Positions 1 through 9,320 of a stretch of DNA of 64,000 nt are shown one piece after another; within the stretch, counting starts at the first letter, position 1; the number at the start of each line of letters is the position of its first letter. The stretch is taken from positions 620,001 through 684,000 of the forward strand of contig CAXXVE010000001.1 of assembly GCA_963676905.2 (NCBI GenBank), written 5' to 3'. Source of the stretch: Oceanispirochaeta sp963676905. GTDB lineage: Bacteria; Spirochaetota; Spirochaetia; DSM-2461. The notes under the pieces were generated by a model that saw only the letters and a list, made by a program, of their open reading frames with translations, had not been told where the DNA came from and did no database searches. A program made the position numbers and the translations under genes.

Positions 1-587
1 TGAGAGCCGAAATCGGCGCTCTCCACTCCAGACTGTCTGCCACAATGATCTATGTAACACATGACCAGATCGAAGCCATGACAATGGGTGATAAGATTGT
101 TGTTATGAAGGGCGGAATCATCCAGCAGATCGGATCTCCCCTGAAACTCTACAACGAGCCCATCAACAGATTTGTTGCAGGCTTCATCGGTTCACCACCC
201 ATGAACGTAGCTGTTGCCAAGGTAACAGAAGAGGGCGGAAACATCGTCATCACCGAAGAAGGTATGAAAGTTGTCATTACTGATGACAGAAAAGAGACTC
301 TGAAAGCCTATGTTGGAAAAGAGCTTCTTGTTGGTATCAGACCCGAGGACCTGGACTTCACAACAACACCCGTAGACAACAACATGTCTGCAAAGGTTGT
401 TGTAATCGAGCCCCTTGGTGCTGAAACAATGCTTCACATCAGTACAGGATCTCACACTTTTACAACAAAGAACGAGCCCACCATTGCAGTTAAAGTAGGC
501 GACACAGTCAACTTTACTCCCAGACTGGAAAAGCTCCACTTCTTCGATCTTGAAACAGAAAGATCACTTTTCTTCACTGAAGACTGA
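1..587 (+). CDS. Sugar ABC transporter ATP-binding protein, C-terminal part (MalK/UgpC type)
   Basis: The gene runs in from the left edge: the reading frame is open from base 3 and an internal Met lies at base 45. The visible part begins just before the switch region (YVTHDQIEAM, with the H-loop His) and continues into IVVMKGGIIQQIGSP, the signature of MalK/UgpC/MsmK ATPases that energise carbohydrate importers. The remaining ~120 residues form the TOBE/OB regulatory domain (GIRPEDLDF). Walker A, the signature motif and Walker B lie outside the window. Codon use is skewed to AGA and CTG, as in ilvC and oadA here, which suggests high expression. The family is clear; the substrate cannot be told from this end. 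Confidence 0.93.
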   Translation, partial: RAEIGALHSRLSATMIYVTHDQIEAMTMGDKIVVMKGGIIQQIGSPLKLYNEPINRFVAGFIGSPPMNVAVAKVTEEGGNIVITEEGMKVVITDDRKETLKAYVGKELLVGIRPEDLDFTTTPVDNNMSAKVVVIEPLGAETMLHISTGSHTFTTKNEPTIAVKVGDTVNFTPRLEKLHFFDLETERSLFFTED

Positions 588-611
588 TTTTAGACTGATC
601 CGTTAATAATG

Positions 612-640
612 ACCGCCTCCTGAGTGAGGCGGTTTTTTTT
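612..640 (+). terminator. Rho-independent terminator after the ABC ATPase
   Basis: Perfect 8-bp stem ACCGCCTC / GAGGCGGT (612-619 and 626-633) with a 6-nt loop, followed by an uninterrupted T run. Confidence 0.93.
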
Positions 641-674
641 TGCAATTTAAAGAGTCTTTCATATAATTTCTGAT

Positions 675-1946
675 ATGAGACAGGTTTTATATACTACAAT
701 TTTTATATTGCTCCTTGCCCCGGTCCTGAATGCACAGGAATCATCTTCCCGGTCTCCCTCTCCTGGAGAGGCTGACAGCGGTGTAACCATATCCTCCATC
801 CGGTTCTCCGGACTCAAACGGACAAAGGAAAAGACGGCCCTCCGCATTATCCGCCCTGTTGAACCGGGAAGTCCCTTCAACGCCGAAACCGAAGAGCTTC
901 TGATACAGAAACTCAGGGAAACCGGTATATTCAATCCCGAGATCACCATAGAGACCTCTGTAAAAGAGGGCCTGGCGGACATAGAAATATTCGTCAGGGA
1001 CAGATGGACCCTCATCCCCGTTCCAATCTTCTCCATTGATCAGACAGGAGACTGGCGTGCGGGAATCCTCGGGATCGAAAGCAATCTTCTGGGCTGGAAT
1101 AAAACTGTGGGGCTGGGGTTCTTCTTCGGCTCCAAAGGCTGGTCCTTCCTGAACTTCTACAGCGACAGCAGCTTCTTCGGATCGGATCTTGAGTTTACAT
1201 CATCCATTAACCTCGGCCTGAACGAAACGGTTGATGAAGACAGCGATGAAAACCTTCTGAGAACCTATGAGAGTGATGAGATAAGATTCGGCCTGCTTCT
1301 CTCCTACCCGCTTACCGAAGGCCTCTCAGTTTCGGCTGGATGGGGCTATGACCGCTCGACAACACGAAACAGCCCTGTTCCCGACCTCAACAGCACAGGA
1401 CTGGCCGCCGGCATTGAGTGGGAGGAGATCTACTACGATATTCCCTATGAGTATGGCCTGAGCGCCCGGGCGGGATACGGATGGAATCTGGGGCTTGGGG
1501 AGACAGAGAACTACCAGAGAGTAACCTCCCGGATAAGCTGGGGACTCAAACCCTTCGGCCGGCAGCTTCTTCAGCTCAGGGCCGATGCGGGATGGATAGA
1601 CAGGGCTCCTGTACAGAATCAATTCCGCCTGGGGGGAAGACCCGGCACTCTGACCCTTCCCATGGGAAAGATCGGAGCTGAAGATTATGCCTCTGCCTCC
1701 CTCATATGGAACACTCCCCTCTGGTCCTTCCGTGGCGGAACCCTGTCGGCAAGAGCCTTCTATGAGGGTGGGTATTACAGCTCGGACCTCATCGATCCGG
1801 TCCTCTTTCACGGTCAGGGAGCGGGGCTGGAACTCTATATAAACAATCTTGCGATTCCCGCCATTCAGATGAATATAGCCTGGAACCTGGAAACCGGGGT
1901 CTATCAGTTTTCAGCGGGTGTCGGAATGGGTGGCAATCCGGATTAA
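675..1946 (+). CDS. BamA/TamA-like outer-membrane protein with a POTRA domain
   Basis: A 423-residue exported protein. Residues 1-20 are a signal peptide ending LNAQ. Residues ~38-105 read like one POTRA repeat (ISSIRFSGLKRTKEKTALRII, then a GxPF turn, ending in the usual beta strand). The rest is aromatic- and glycine-rich alternating sequence typical of an outer-membrane beta-barrel, with FRLGGRPGTLTLP resembling the surface-antigen barrel signature. One POTRA and ~420 residues is shorter than BamA (~800, five POTRAs), so this is a small Omp85-superfamily member and not the main assembly factor. The Shine-Dalgarno is weak. It is preceded by a terminator and followed by ilvC, so it is probably monocistronic. 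Confidence 0.72.
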   Translation: MRQVLYTTIFILLLAPVLNAQESSSRSPSPGEADSGVTISSIRFSGLKRTKEKTALRIIRPVEPGSPFNAETEELLIQKLRETGIFNPEITIETSVKEGLADIEIFVRDRWTLIPVPIFSIDQTGDWRAGILGIESNLLGWNKTVGLGFFFGSKGWSFLNFYSDSSFFGSDLEFTSSINLGLNETVDEDSDENLLRTYESDEIRFGLLLSYPLTEGLSVSAGWGYDRSTTRNSPVPDLNSTGLAAGIEWEEIYYDIPYEYGLSARAGYGWNLGLGETENYQRVTSRISWGLKPFGRQLLQLRADAGWIDRAPVQNQFRLGGRPGTLTLPMGKIGAEDYASASLIWNTPLWSFRGGTLSARAFYEGGYYSSDLIDPVLFHGQGAGLELYINNLAIPAIQMNIAWNLETGVYQFSAGVGMGGNPD

Positions 1947-2023
1947 TCAAAACAATCCAGACTTATTGCACTATAAGCAATATCCCTTTCCGAATTTACC
2001 ACCACCAAATCCCGCCGCGTCAA

Positions 2024-2052
2024 TTGACAACAGGCTGAACTGGGTTTATTTT
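2024..2052 (+). promoter_or_regulatory. Sigma70-type promoter of ilvC
   Basis: TTGACA at 2024-2029, 17-bp spacer, TATTTT at 2047-2052. The start point should fall near 2059, giving a leader of about 24 nt that contains the AAGGAAG ribosome site of ilvC. It lies inside the N-terminal extension of the longest open frame, which supports the later start. Confidence 0.72.
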
Positions 2053-2082
2053 TTCATAAACACTCGGGTAAGAAGGAAGTTT

Positions 2083-3549
2083 ATGAATTATTTTAATACA
2101 CTGTCTTTAAGAAAAAAACTGGATCAGCTGGGAACATGTTCACTCATCTCCCGCTCCGAATTTGATGGAGTTGAAAAACTCAAAGGTAAGAAAGTAGTCA
2201 TTGTCGGCTGCGGTGCCCAGGGACTGAACCAGGGACTCAACATGAGAGACAGCGGACTGGATATCTCCTACGCTCTTAGAGAGGGCGCCATCAAGGAGAA
2301 GAGACAGTCATATATCAACGCTACTGAGAACGGTTTCACAGTAGGCGTTTATGAAGACCTTATCCCTCAGGCTGATCTTGTACTGAACCTGACACCCGAC
2401 AAACAGCACAGCCCTGTAATCAATGCTGTAATGCCCCTGATGAAAAAGGGTGCCGCTCTGGCCTACTCACACGGTTTCAATATCATTGAAGAGGGAATGC
2501 AGATCAGAAAAGACCTTACAGTCCTGATGGTTGCCCCCAAGTCTCCCGGTTCAGAGGTTCGTGAGGAGTACAAGAGAGGATTCGGTGTACCTACTCTGAT
2601 TGCCGTACACCCCGAAAACGACCCCAACGGCGACGGCCTTGAAATAGCCAAAGCCTATGCCGCAGCCACAGGCGGACATAAAGCAGGAGTTCTCCTGTCA
2701 TCCTTTACCGCCGAGGTAAAATCGGACCTTATGGGTGAGCAGACTATCCTCTGCGGTATGCTCCAGGCCGGTTCCATTCTCTGTTTCGACAAGATGGTTG
2801 AAAAGGGAATCGATTCAGGATACGCCTCAAAGCTGATCCAGTACGGATGGGAAACCATTACAGAGGCCCTGAAGCACGGTGGTATCACCAACATGATGGA
2901 CCGCCTCTCCAACCCTGCCAAGATCCGCGCCTTTGAAGAAACAGAAGAACTGAAATCCATCATGAGACCCCTCTTTGAAAAACATATGGATGATATCATG
3001 AGCGGTGAATTCTCCTCCACAATGATGGCTGACTGGGCCGCCGGAGACAAAGATCTTCTTGGATGGAGAGAAGCCACCGGACAGACTGCCTTTGAAAAGA
3101 CAGCAGCCGGAAGCATGGAGATCTCAGAACAGGAGTACTTCGATAATGGCATCCTGATGATCGCCATGGTCAAAGCCGGTGTGGAACTGGCCTTCGAGGT
3201 AATGACAGAATCAGGAATCAAAGAGGAGTCAGCCTACTACGAGTCTCTTCACGAACTTCCCCTGATCGCCAATCTGATCAGCCGCAAGAAGCTCTATGAG
3301 ATGAACAAGGTTATCTCCGACACTGCCGAGTACGGATGCTACCTCTTCGCCAATGCCTGCGTACCCATGCTGACGGACTATATGAAGTCAGTTGAAACAG
3401 ACATTATCGGAAAGGGCCTGAATGAAAGTTCAAACCAGGTTGATAACGTCAGCCTGATAGCCGTAAACGATGCTGTCAGAAACCACAAGATTGAGAAGGT
3501 AGGAAAGATGCTCCGCGGTTTTATGACCGAAATGAAGAGCCTGAACTAA
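2083..3549 (+). CDS. ilvC: Ketol-acid reductoisomerase, class II
   Basis: Converts 2-acetolactate or 2-aceto-2-hydroxybutyrate to the dihydroxy acids of valine, leucine and isoleucine synthesis, using NADPH and Mg2+. At 488 residues it is the long enterobacterial-type (class II) enzyme. It begins MNYFNTLSLR, as in E. coli, has the Rossmann loop VVIVGCGAQGLNQGLNMRDS, and carries the metal-binding stretch KSDLMGEQTILCG and the duplicated C-terminal knotted domain (ESAYYESLHELPLIAN). An open frame extends upstream to 1918, but AGAAGGAAG sits 4-5 nt before the ATG at 2083, and family alignment and the promoter support that start. It stands alone, with no other ilv gene nearby. Strong AGA/CTG codon bias suggests high expression. 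Confidence 0.97.
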   Translation: MNYFNTLSLRKKLDQLGTCSLISRSEFDGVEKLKGKKVVIVGCGAQGLNQGLNMRDSGLDISYALREGAIKEKRQSYINATENGFTVGVYEDLIPQADLVLNLTPDKQHSPVINAVMPLMKKGAALAYSHGFNIIEEGMQIRKDLTVLMVAPKSPGSEVREEYKRGFGVPTLIAVHPENDPNGDGLEIAKAYAAATGGHKAGVLLSSFTAEVKSDLMGEQTILCGMLQAGSILCFDKMVEKGIDSGYASKLIQYGWETITEALKHGGITNMMDRLSNPAKIRAFEETEELKSIMRPLFEKHMDDIMSGEFSSTMMADWAAGDKDLLGWREATGQTAFEKTAAGSMEISEQEYFDNGILMIAMVKAGVELAFEVMTESGIKEESAYYESLHELPLIANLISRKKLYEMNKVISDTAEYGCYLFANACVPMLTDYMKSVETDIIGKGLNESSNQVDNVSLIAVNDAVRNHKIEKVGKMLRGFMTEMKSLN

Positions 3550-3558
3550 AAGCCTTCA

Positions 3559-3613
3559 CCCCTCCCGGGGGGTGCAATAAAAAAGCTGCTCCGTCGTGGA
3601 GCAGCTTTTTTTT
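3559..3613 (+). terminator. Terminator region after ilvC
   Basis: Two consecutive hairpins: CACCCCTCC/GGGGGGTG (3559-3574), then AAAAGCTGCTCC / GGAGCAGCTTTT (3581-3592 and 3598-3609) with a T run. The second is a canonical terminator. Its A-rich left arm means it can also end transcription of the convergent chemotaxis gene. Confidence 0.9.
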
Positions 3614-3647
3614 ATAGAACCTGTTACCGGATCAGTATGAAAGGGAG

Positions 3648-5627
3648 TTAGAGTTCTTCCAGAACTTCAGGCTCCTCCGCTGAGGATATCGACGCATCAA
3701 CAACCATCTCGGCTGTTTTCCGTTCGTCATTGATAGAATCGTCGAAGTCAGAATCATCAGCCTCATCTTCGGAGACTTCGGTCTTGAAGAAGTTCAGCTC
3801 AGTACCGATTCTCTCGGCAACCGAACCGATTGTGTCGGTCATATGCTGAATCTTCTCGATGGCCTGGCCGATGGTCTCTACCCCTTCGGTCACACTGTTG
3901 ATTCCCGTGTTAACACTTCCCGCAATGGCCTGAACATTCTCTACCGCATGGGTCACAGTCTGGGACTGTTCAGTCATGCTGGAGGAGTCCTGACGAACCT
4001 CGAGAGACATGGTCTGAAGAGAACTCATGGCCGAAAGGATCTGATCTCCTCCGGATTTCAGCTCAACCATGCTCTGGCTGATTTCGTTCATCGACTTGAA
4101 GAGGTCCTCCACTTCAGACACAGTTTTTGTAAATGTGGACAGAGTGACATCACTGGACTCTGTGGCCTCTCTGATGTTTTCGATAATTTCATTCAACGAT
4201 GATCCTATCTCTCTTGAGTTGAGGGAGGATGCCTCCGCCAGCTTACGGATCTCATCGGAAACAACGGCAAACCCCTTGCCGAACTCACCGGCATGGGCCG
4301 CCTCGATCGCGGCGTTCATGGAGAGCAGATTGGTCTGTGAGGAGATATCCTCAATAACCGAGATCATATTTCTGATAGCATCAATGCTGTTGTTTATCTT
4401 CTGGATTGTGTCTGAGGTGTCCTTGAGCTGACTGTTCCCCTCATCCATGGAACTGACCATGGTCTCGAGGCTGCCCAGCTTCTTGAGGGTGACCTGTTCG
4501 ACATTCGAGATGGAAGCCATCATCTGATTGATTGCCGCGGATGACTCTTCAATCATTGAGGTCTGTTCAAGTATGCTCTGATTGAGGTTCTCAATCCTTC
4601 CGGAAATGACCTCAACCGCTTCATAAGAGGTTCTGGCAGTCTCATCAAGCTGGTTCACATCCTCCCTGATCTCTCTTGCGCTGTTACCTATGTTGCGGCT
4701 GTTATGGGTTGTCTCTTCTACCTGTTTGATAAGCTGGTTACGGATATTCAGGTTCTCATCGGAAACCCCTTTGATTCTCTCGATAATCCCTTTGATGGTC
4801 TCCTGAAAGATGGAGAGATTGTTGTTCAGCCTGGCCAAGTCATCCTTTGATGTAACTTTACCTACCTCGGTAAGATCTCCGTCCTTCAAGCGGCCGATGC
4901 TTCCTTCAATACTCCGGACATTCCTTACAATCTGGTTTGTAAAGGCAACGGCAATCAGAAACACCAGAAATAGAATAACCACAAGGGCCAGTCCCGCAAC
5001 AAGGAGGCTTCTGAACTCGATCTGCTTAATCTCACCCTCAACCAGGGAGTACTGCTCCCGGATAACTGTAGTGGAGCTCTCCAGAACATTGGAGTAGATG
5101 CTGTGGCTGGAAAGGAAATTGGTAAATACAAGGCTGAAGAGCATGTCATCCTGGGTACCGGCAAGATCCCGGAACCGTTTTGCGGTATAGATTTTCACAA
5201 AAGAGAAGGAGTCCACAAAGAGATATACATCTTCAATGGATTTCCTGAACTCAACATCCACTTTTTTAAACTGCTCAAGACGCTCCAGTTTCATTGTATT
5301 GAGCCTTGTGATGATGTCCAGAGCCTCGGCAATTTCGACGCTGGATTCACGCAGCAGCTTGATGGAGGCGATATTACTGAAAAGCTCATCGGTCTCCTCA
5401 GCCTGCTGGACAAATTCGTCAAAGAGGCGGACATAGGGAGACTGTCCCAGCATCTTGTTGATCATTATCTGCTCATTCATAATACTGTTTTCAAGATCCG
5501 AAAGAACCGACTGTTCCTCCTGGATTTTGGCAATGGGAGACATGATCATAAAGTAAACGGCAATGATGGCACACAGGAGAATGAAAAATCCTGTAACCAT
5601 AGAGAGCAATTTGGTTTTAATCGACAT
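3648..5627 (-). CDS. Methyl-accepting chemotaxis protein
   Basis: A 659-residue transmembrane receptor that controls CheA kinase activity. TM1 is at about residues 5-27. A ~180-residue helical periplasmic sensor domain (four-helix-bundle-like, no PAS or Cache motif seen) follows, then TM2 at about 207-229, a HAMP domain to ~285 and a long signalling coiled coil. The hairpin tip is textbook: EDISSQTNLLSMNAAIEAAHAGEFGKGFAVV. The C-terminus is acidic (EVSEDEADDSDFDDS) with no CheR-tethering pentapeptide. The longest frame begins at a GTG three codons earlier (5636), but AAGGTGAT is placed correctly for the ATG at 5627. No other che gene is nearby, so it is an orphan receptor. Its ligand is unknown. 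Confidence 0.95.
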   Translation of the reverse strand: MSIKTKLLSMVTGFFILLCAIIAVYFMIMSPIAKIQEEQSVLSDLENSIMNEQIMINKMLGQSPYVRLFDEFVQQAEETDELFSNIASIKLLRESSVEIAEALDIITRLNTMKLERLEQFKKVDVEFRKSIEDVYLFVDSFSFVKIYTAKRFRDLAGTQDDMLFSLVFTNFLSSHSIYSNVLESSTTVIREQYSLVEGEIKQIEFRSLLVAGLALVVILFLVFLIAVAFTNQIVRNVRSIEGSIGRLKDGDLTEVGKVTSKDDLARLNNNLSIFQETIKGIIERIKGVSDENLNIRNQLIKQVEETTHNSRNIGNSAREIREDVNQLDETARTSYEAVEVISGRIENLNQSILEQTSMIEESSAAINQMMASISNVEQVTLKKLGSLETMVSSMDEGNSQLKDTSDTIQKINNSIDAIRNMISVIEDISSQTNLLSMNAAIEAAHAGEFGKGFAVVSDEIRKLAEASSLNSREIGSSLNEIIENIREATESSDVTLSTFTKTVSEVEDLFKSMNEISQSMVELKSGGDQILSAMSSLQTMSLEVRQDSSSMTEQSQTVTHAVENVQAIAGSVNTGINSVTEGVETIGQAIEKIQHMTDTIGSVAERIGTELNFFKTEVSEDEADDSDFDDSINDERKTAEMVVDASISSAEEPEVLEEL

Positions 5628-5805
5628 AAGGATCACCTTTTCCGGATTGATAAATAACTTTTTTCAATTTATTTTTTAAATAGCAAGGCTGGTTGAATCA
5701 TAAGATAAGACCTATTATAGACGGAAACTGCTGAAAACGCATTCTTTTTCTACAATACATTGGCACATATTCGGCCTAAATACGAACATTTAACAGGACG
5801 TGAGA

Positions 5806-8610
5806 ATGAAAAGACTGGTAACTAACGGCTTAATTGCACTCTTTCTGATTTTTTGCGGGACGGGAGTCTGGGCGGAAGGACAGCAGGAGAGAATTTCTCT
5901 CAACCCCGACGTGATCAGCGGCACCCTCGAAAACGGGATAAAATACTATGTTCAGCACAACGATACTCCCCGGGAGAGGGCTATCCTCAGGCTGGCTCTG
6001 AACGCAGGCTCTCTTATGGAGGATGCCGATCAGCTGGGAATGGCGCACTTTCTTGAGCATATGGCATTCAACGGCACCGAAAAGTATGAGGAAAATGATC
6101 TTGTCCGCTTCCTCCAGAGCATAGGAATGCAGTTCGGACCCGATATAAACGCCCACACTTCTTTTGACGAGACAGTCTATAAACTGATGATCCCCCTGGA
6201 CAGACCGGAGAACCTGAACACAGGTCTGGATATCCTCGAGCAGTGGGCATTTCATATGAACCTTGAAATAAAAGACATCGAAGAGGAGCGGGGAATCATT
6301 CACGAAGAGTGGCGGCGCGGCCTTGGAGCCTCCCGCCGCATGATGGATGCCGCCTATCCGCAGATTATGTATAAATCCCTCTACGGAGACAGGCTTCCCA
6401 TTGGTACGGAGGAGTCAATTCTGAACTCCACTCCTGAAGCGATACGCCGCTTTTACAGGGACTGGTACCGCCCGGATCTCATGGCCATCGTTGCCGTGGG
6501 TGATTTTGACGCCCGGGAGATGGAGCAGGAGATAATCCGCCGCTTCAGCGGATATGAAAACCCGGAAAGGCCGAGAGAACGGACAGAACCTGCGGTTCCC
6601 GACCACTCCCAGACCATCTTTACAACCCAGACCGATCCGGAATCCACCTGGACTGCGGCTATCATCTTTAACAAATTCGCAAAAAAACAGAGCACGGGTA
6701 AAAGCGACTACCGGAATGAACTGATCGAAGACCTCTACCTGACCATGTTCAACAACAGACTGGAGGATATTGAAAACAGCGAGAACCCTCCCTTCACCTA
6801 TGCCTACGCCGACTTTACAACCCTGACCCGTCCCAAAGCCTTTCACACAATGACAGTGATGACAGCGGAGGGTGAGTTTTACAGGGGATACGAGGCCCTG
6901 CTTACCGAAGCCAAACGGATACAGGATCACGGCTTTACAGCGGCGGAACTGGACAGGGCCCGGAAGGAGCTGACCTCCCGCATGTTCACAGCCTATAACA
7001 ACAGGAACAACAGGGAGTCCGTTGTGATTGCCCAGGACTATGTCCGCCACTTTCTGGATGGAACACCCGCGCCGGGTGTTGAGTATATGTGGAAGGTCTT
7101 TAACGAATATATTGAAACCATACCCCTTGAGGATATTCATGAGGCGACCACTCCCTGGCTGAGTGAGAATAACAGGGTTGTCTATACAATGAACCCCTCG
7201 GGTGAAGATAAAGAGAATATAGATCCTGTTGAACTTTCAGGGATAAACTACCGTGTGAACATGAGCTCCCCCGAAGCGGTTGAAGAGCAGAGGGTCGCCG
7301 GCTCCCTTCTGAATGAAGTGCCCTCATCCGGCAGCATTGTCGAACGGAAAACCCTTCCCGGAGACATGGCTGAGGAGTGGACTCTAAGCAACGGCGTCAA
7401 GGTGATTCTGAAACAGACAGACTTTAAAGAGAATGAGGTTCTGTTCAGCGCCATGTCCCCCGGAGGAATATCTCTGGCGGAAGACGGGGATTACCTGAGT
7501 GCCTCCTTTGCCTCCCAGATCATTCTGCGGAGCGGTGCGGGAGAATTTTCAAAGCAGGAGCTGGACCGTATCCTCGCCGGTTCAACAGCCAGCCTTCAGC
7601 CCAGTATCTCAGAAATGACTGCTGGTATCCGCGGAAAAAGTAGCAGAGAGGATCTTGAAACTCTCTTCCAGCTCAACTACCTCTACTTCACCGCGCCAAG
7701 ACTGGATCTGCCTGTGTGGAACTCCTACAGCCGCCGCATGGCCGACAGCCTCAGAAACAGGGATTCCAATCCCATGACAAAGTACTCGGACCTGTTGATA
7801 TCCCTCCTCTATCAGGACCATCTGCGCAGCCGTCCGGTTACCTCGGAGTCACTGAAAGAGATTGACCCCGAAACAGCCCTTGAGTTCTACAGGGCAAGAT
7901 ACGCACAGGCCTCCAACTTCACATTCTTCATAACAGGCAGCTACAGGGAGGATGAGATCGTCCCCCTCGTAGAGACCTATCTGGCCTCTCTGCCTGACAA
8001 CGGCGCAAGCGAGGAGTGGGTGGACCGGGGAATGCGCTATCCCGGGGGAGAGATCCGGGAGAACCTCTACAGCGGGCAGGACCCCCTGAGTTATGTCACA
8101 ATGATCTACCCCGGAGAGTGGGAGTGGAGCGACCTTGAAACCCAGGTCATCCAGGGTGTTGCAGACTCACTGCAGATGGTGATTACCGAAGAGATCAGAG
8201 AGAAGGCAGCCGGAAGCTACAGCCCCTCTGTATCAGTCACCCCGGCCCGGGTTCCCTATGAGGACTACTATTTCATGATATCCTTTTCCTGTGCCCCCGA
8301 CAGGACAGGGGAGCTGACTGCTCTAGTGCGTTCGGTGATTGAAGACCTGAAGGCTGAAGAGAGTGAACAGAGATTTGTCGATGACGTGATCAAGGCGCGG
8401 ACGGTTCTGCTTGAAGATCAGCTCAGGAAAAACGCCTACTGGCTCGCCCGACTGGAACGGACCTACTTTCTGGACATCCCCCGTGATGAGATTGCCCCTG
8501 TAAACAAACTGGAAGGGTACTACACAACAGAGGTTCTCAGGAACAGGATGAACCGCTACTTCTCTGAAGAAAACAACCTTGAAGTGATCCTCTACCCTGA
8601 AACAGAGTAG
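5806..8610 (+). CDS. Exported M16-family zinc metallopeptidase (insulinase/pitrilysin type)
   Basis: A 934-residue, two-module M16 peptidase. Residues 1-23 form a signal peptide (hydrophobic core ALFLIFCGTG, cleavage near VWA/EG), so it acts in the periplasm. The inverted zinc motif HFLEH is at about residues 81-85, and the downstream Glu ligand lies in EEERGIIHEEW near 168. The second, inactive half starts near residue 520 (EEWTLSNGVKVILKQ). The length matches pqqL/pitrilysin-like enzymes, which degrade peptides in a closed chamber. ATG 5806 is preferred over the GTG at 5800 because AGGA at 5795-5798 is 7 nt from the former and adjacent to the latter. A second M16 enzyme is encoded convergently 0.7 kb downstream. 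Confidence 0.93.
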   Translation: MKRLVTNGLIALFLIFCGTGVWAEGQQERISLNPDVISGTLENGIKYYVQHNDTPRERAILRLALNAGSLMEDADQLGMAHFLEHMAFNGTEKYEENDLVRFLQSIGMQFGPDINAHTSFDETVYKLMIPLDRPENLNTGLDILEQWAFHMNLEIKDIEEERGIIHEEWRRGLGASRRMMDAAYPQIMYKSLYGDRLPIGTEESILNSTPEAIRRFYRDWYRPDLMAIVAVGDFDAREMEQEIIRRFSGYENPERPRERTEPAVPDHSQTIFTTQTDPESTWTAAIIFNKFAKKQSTGKSDYRNELIEDLYLTMFNNRLEDIENSENPPFTYAYADFTTLTRPKAFHTMTVMTAEGEFYRGYEALLTEAKRIQDHGFTAAELDRARKELTSRMFTAYNNRNNRESVVIAQDYVRHFLDGTPAPGVEYMWKVFNEYIETIPLEDIHEATTPWLSENNRVVYTMNPSGEDKENIDPVELSGINYRVNMSSPEAVEEQRVAGSLLNEVPSSGSIVERKTLPGDMAEEWTLSNGVKVILKQTDFKENEVLFSAMSPGGISLAEDGDYLSASFASQIILRSGAGEFSKQELDRILAGSTASLQPSISEMTAGIRGKSSREDLETLFQLNYLYFTAPRLDLPVWNSYSRRMADSLRNRDSNPMTKYSDLLISLLYQDHLRSRPVTSESLKEIDPETALEFYRARYAQASNFTFFITGSYREDEIVPLVETYLASLPDNGASEEWVDRGMRYPGGEIRENLYSGQDPLSYVTMIYPGEWEWSDLETQVIQGVADSLQMVITEEIREKAAGSYSPSVSVTPARVPYEDYYFMISFSCAPDRTGELTALVRSVIEDLKAEESEQRFVDDVIKARTVLLEDQLRKNAYWLARLERTYFLDIPRDEIAPVNKLEGYYTTEVLRNRMNRYFSEENNLEVILYPETE

Positions 8611-8675
8611 AAGAGTTATTGAGATCCGGCTGCTCGCCGGGCATTCATTCTGACAGGACTAATTTGACAGGAATA

Positions 8676-8712
8676 AAAAAAGGGGACGTCCGACAGGAGG
8701 CCCCTTCTTTTT
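8676..8712. terminator. Possible bidirectional terminator between convergent genes
   Basis: An A-run, AGGGG ... CCCCT and a T-run form a short imperfect hairpin between the end of the exported M16 peptidase gene and the end of the DUF2147 gene. The stem core is only about 5-6 bp, so this is weaker than the other terminators here. Confidence 0.5.
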
Positions 8713-8727
8713 CAGCGCTGCTGAAAC

Positions 8728-9225
8728 TCAGTTGTGGATAACGGGAACAAGTCCGGAGGGCTCGCTTACACCCGAGGGAAGATCCCTTGAGGTGGCGGGA
8801 AGCCATGTCTGATTCCGGCCGAAGGGTCCGATTTTTCCACGGACAATAAGATTGCCCCCTTCCAGCCACATCTCGGAAGAGTAAACCTTGCCGTTCTCGG
8901 GGTCCATAATCTTCCCCTTTGAGAACTTGTTTCTCTTCTCTTCCATGTCCCAGATAAAATCAAGACCACAGAAAAAGGGGTCGCCCTCTACTTCCTCTGC
9001 TACCTTAGAAGGACTCACATATGTATCCTCCACTTCACCGTCTTCAAAGATCACAAGAATGCGTCCGTAGATCTTTCCACGATAATCATAGACCTTGACT
9101 ATGGACTTAACTTCATTTGTTTCATCATCTACAGTCTTCCAGAGTCCAAGAACTCCAGAATTAGCCATCAAAGGTGCAGCCATACTGCAGAACAGAATCA
9201 GAACGCCTAAGAATTTCCTACTCAT
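8728..9225 (-). CDS. Exported DUF2147-family protein
   Basis: A 165-residue protein with a signal peptide (SRKFLGVLILFCSMAAPLMA, cleavage about residue 21). The mature part follows the DUF2147 pattern: it opens GLWKTVDDETNEVKSIVKVY, continues GKIYGRIL and GLDFIWDM, then GKIMDPENGKVYSSEMWLEG and a closing GRNQTWLP. The family is a small lipocalin-like periplasmic barrel of unknown function, widespread in Gram-negatives. GAGGGAGAAG precedes the ATG. It sits between two M16 peptidase genes with the cytoplasmic-type one upstream on the same strand (~95 bp gap), but nothing shows a functional link. The family assignment is good; its role is unknown. Confidence 0.85.
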   Translation of the reverse strand: MSRKFLGVLILFCSMAAPLMANSGVLGLWKTVDDETNEVKSIVKVYDYRGKIYGRILVIFEDGEVEDTYVSPSKVAEEVEGDPFFCGLDFIWDMEEKRNKFSKGKIMDPENGKVYSSEMWLEGGNLIVRGKIGPFGRNQTWLPATSRDLPSGVSEPSGLVPVIHN

Positions 9226-9320
9226 ACTTCTCCCTCAATTAGTTCTTTGAGCTATTTTAGCATGTATAAACACAAAAACAAGCATAAGGAGATTATTCAT
9301 TTTGGAAAGCAAACAGAAGA

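Noticed and set aside
1918..2082. N-terminal extension of ilvC
   Set aside because: It overlaps the upstream gene's end and the promoter, and family members start at the residue encoded at 2083.
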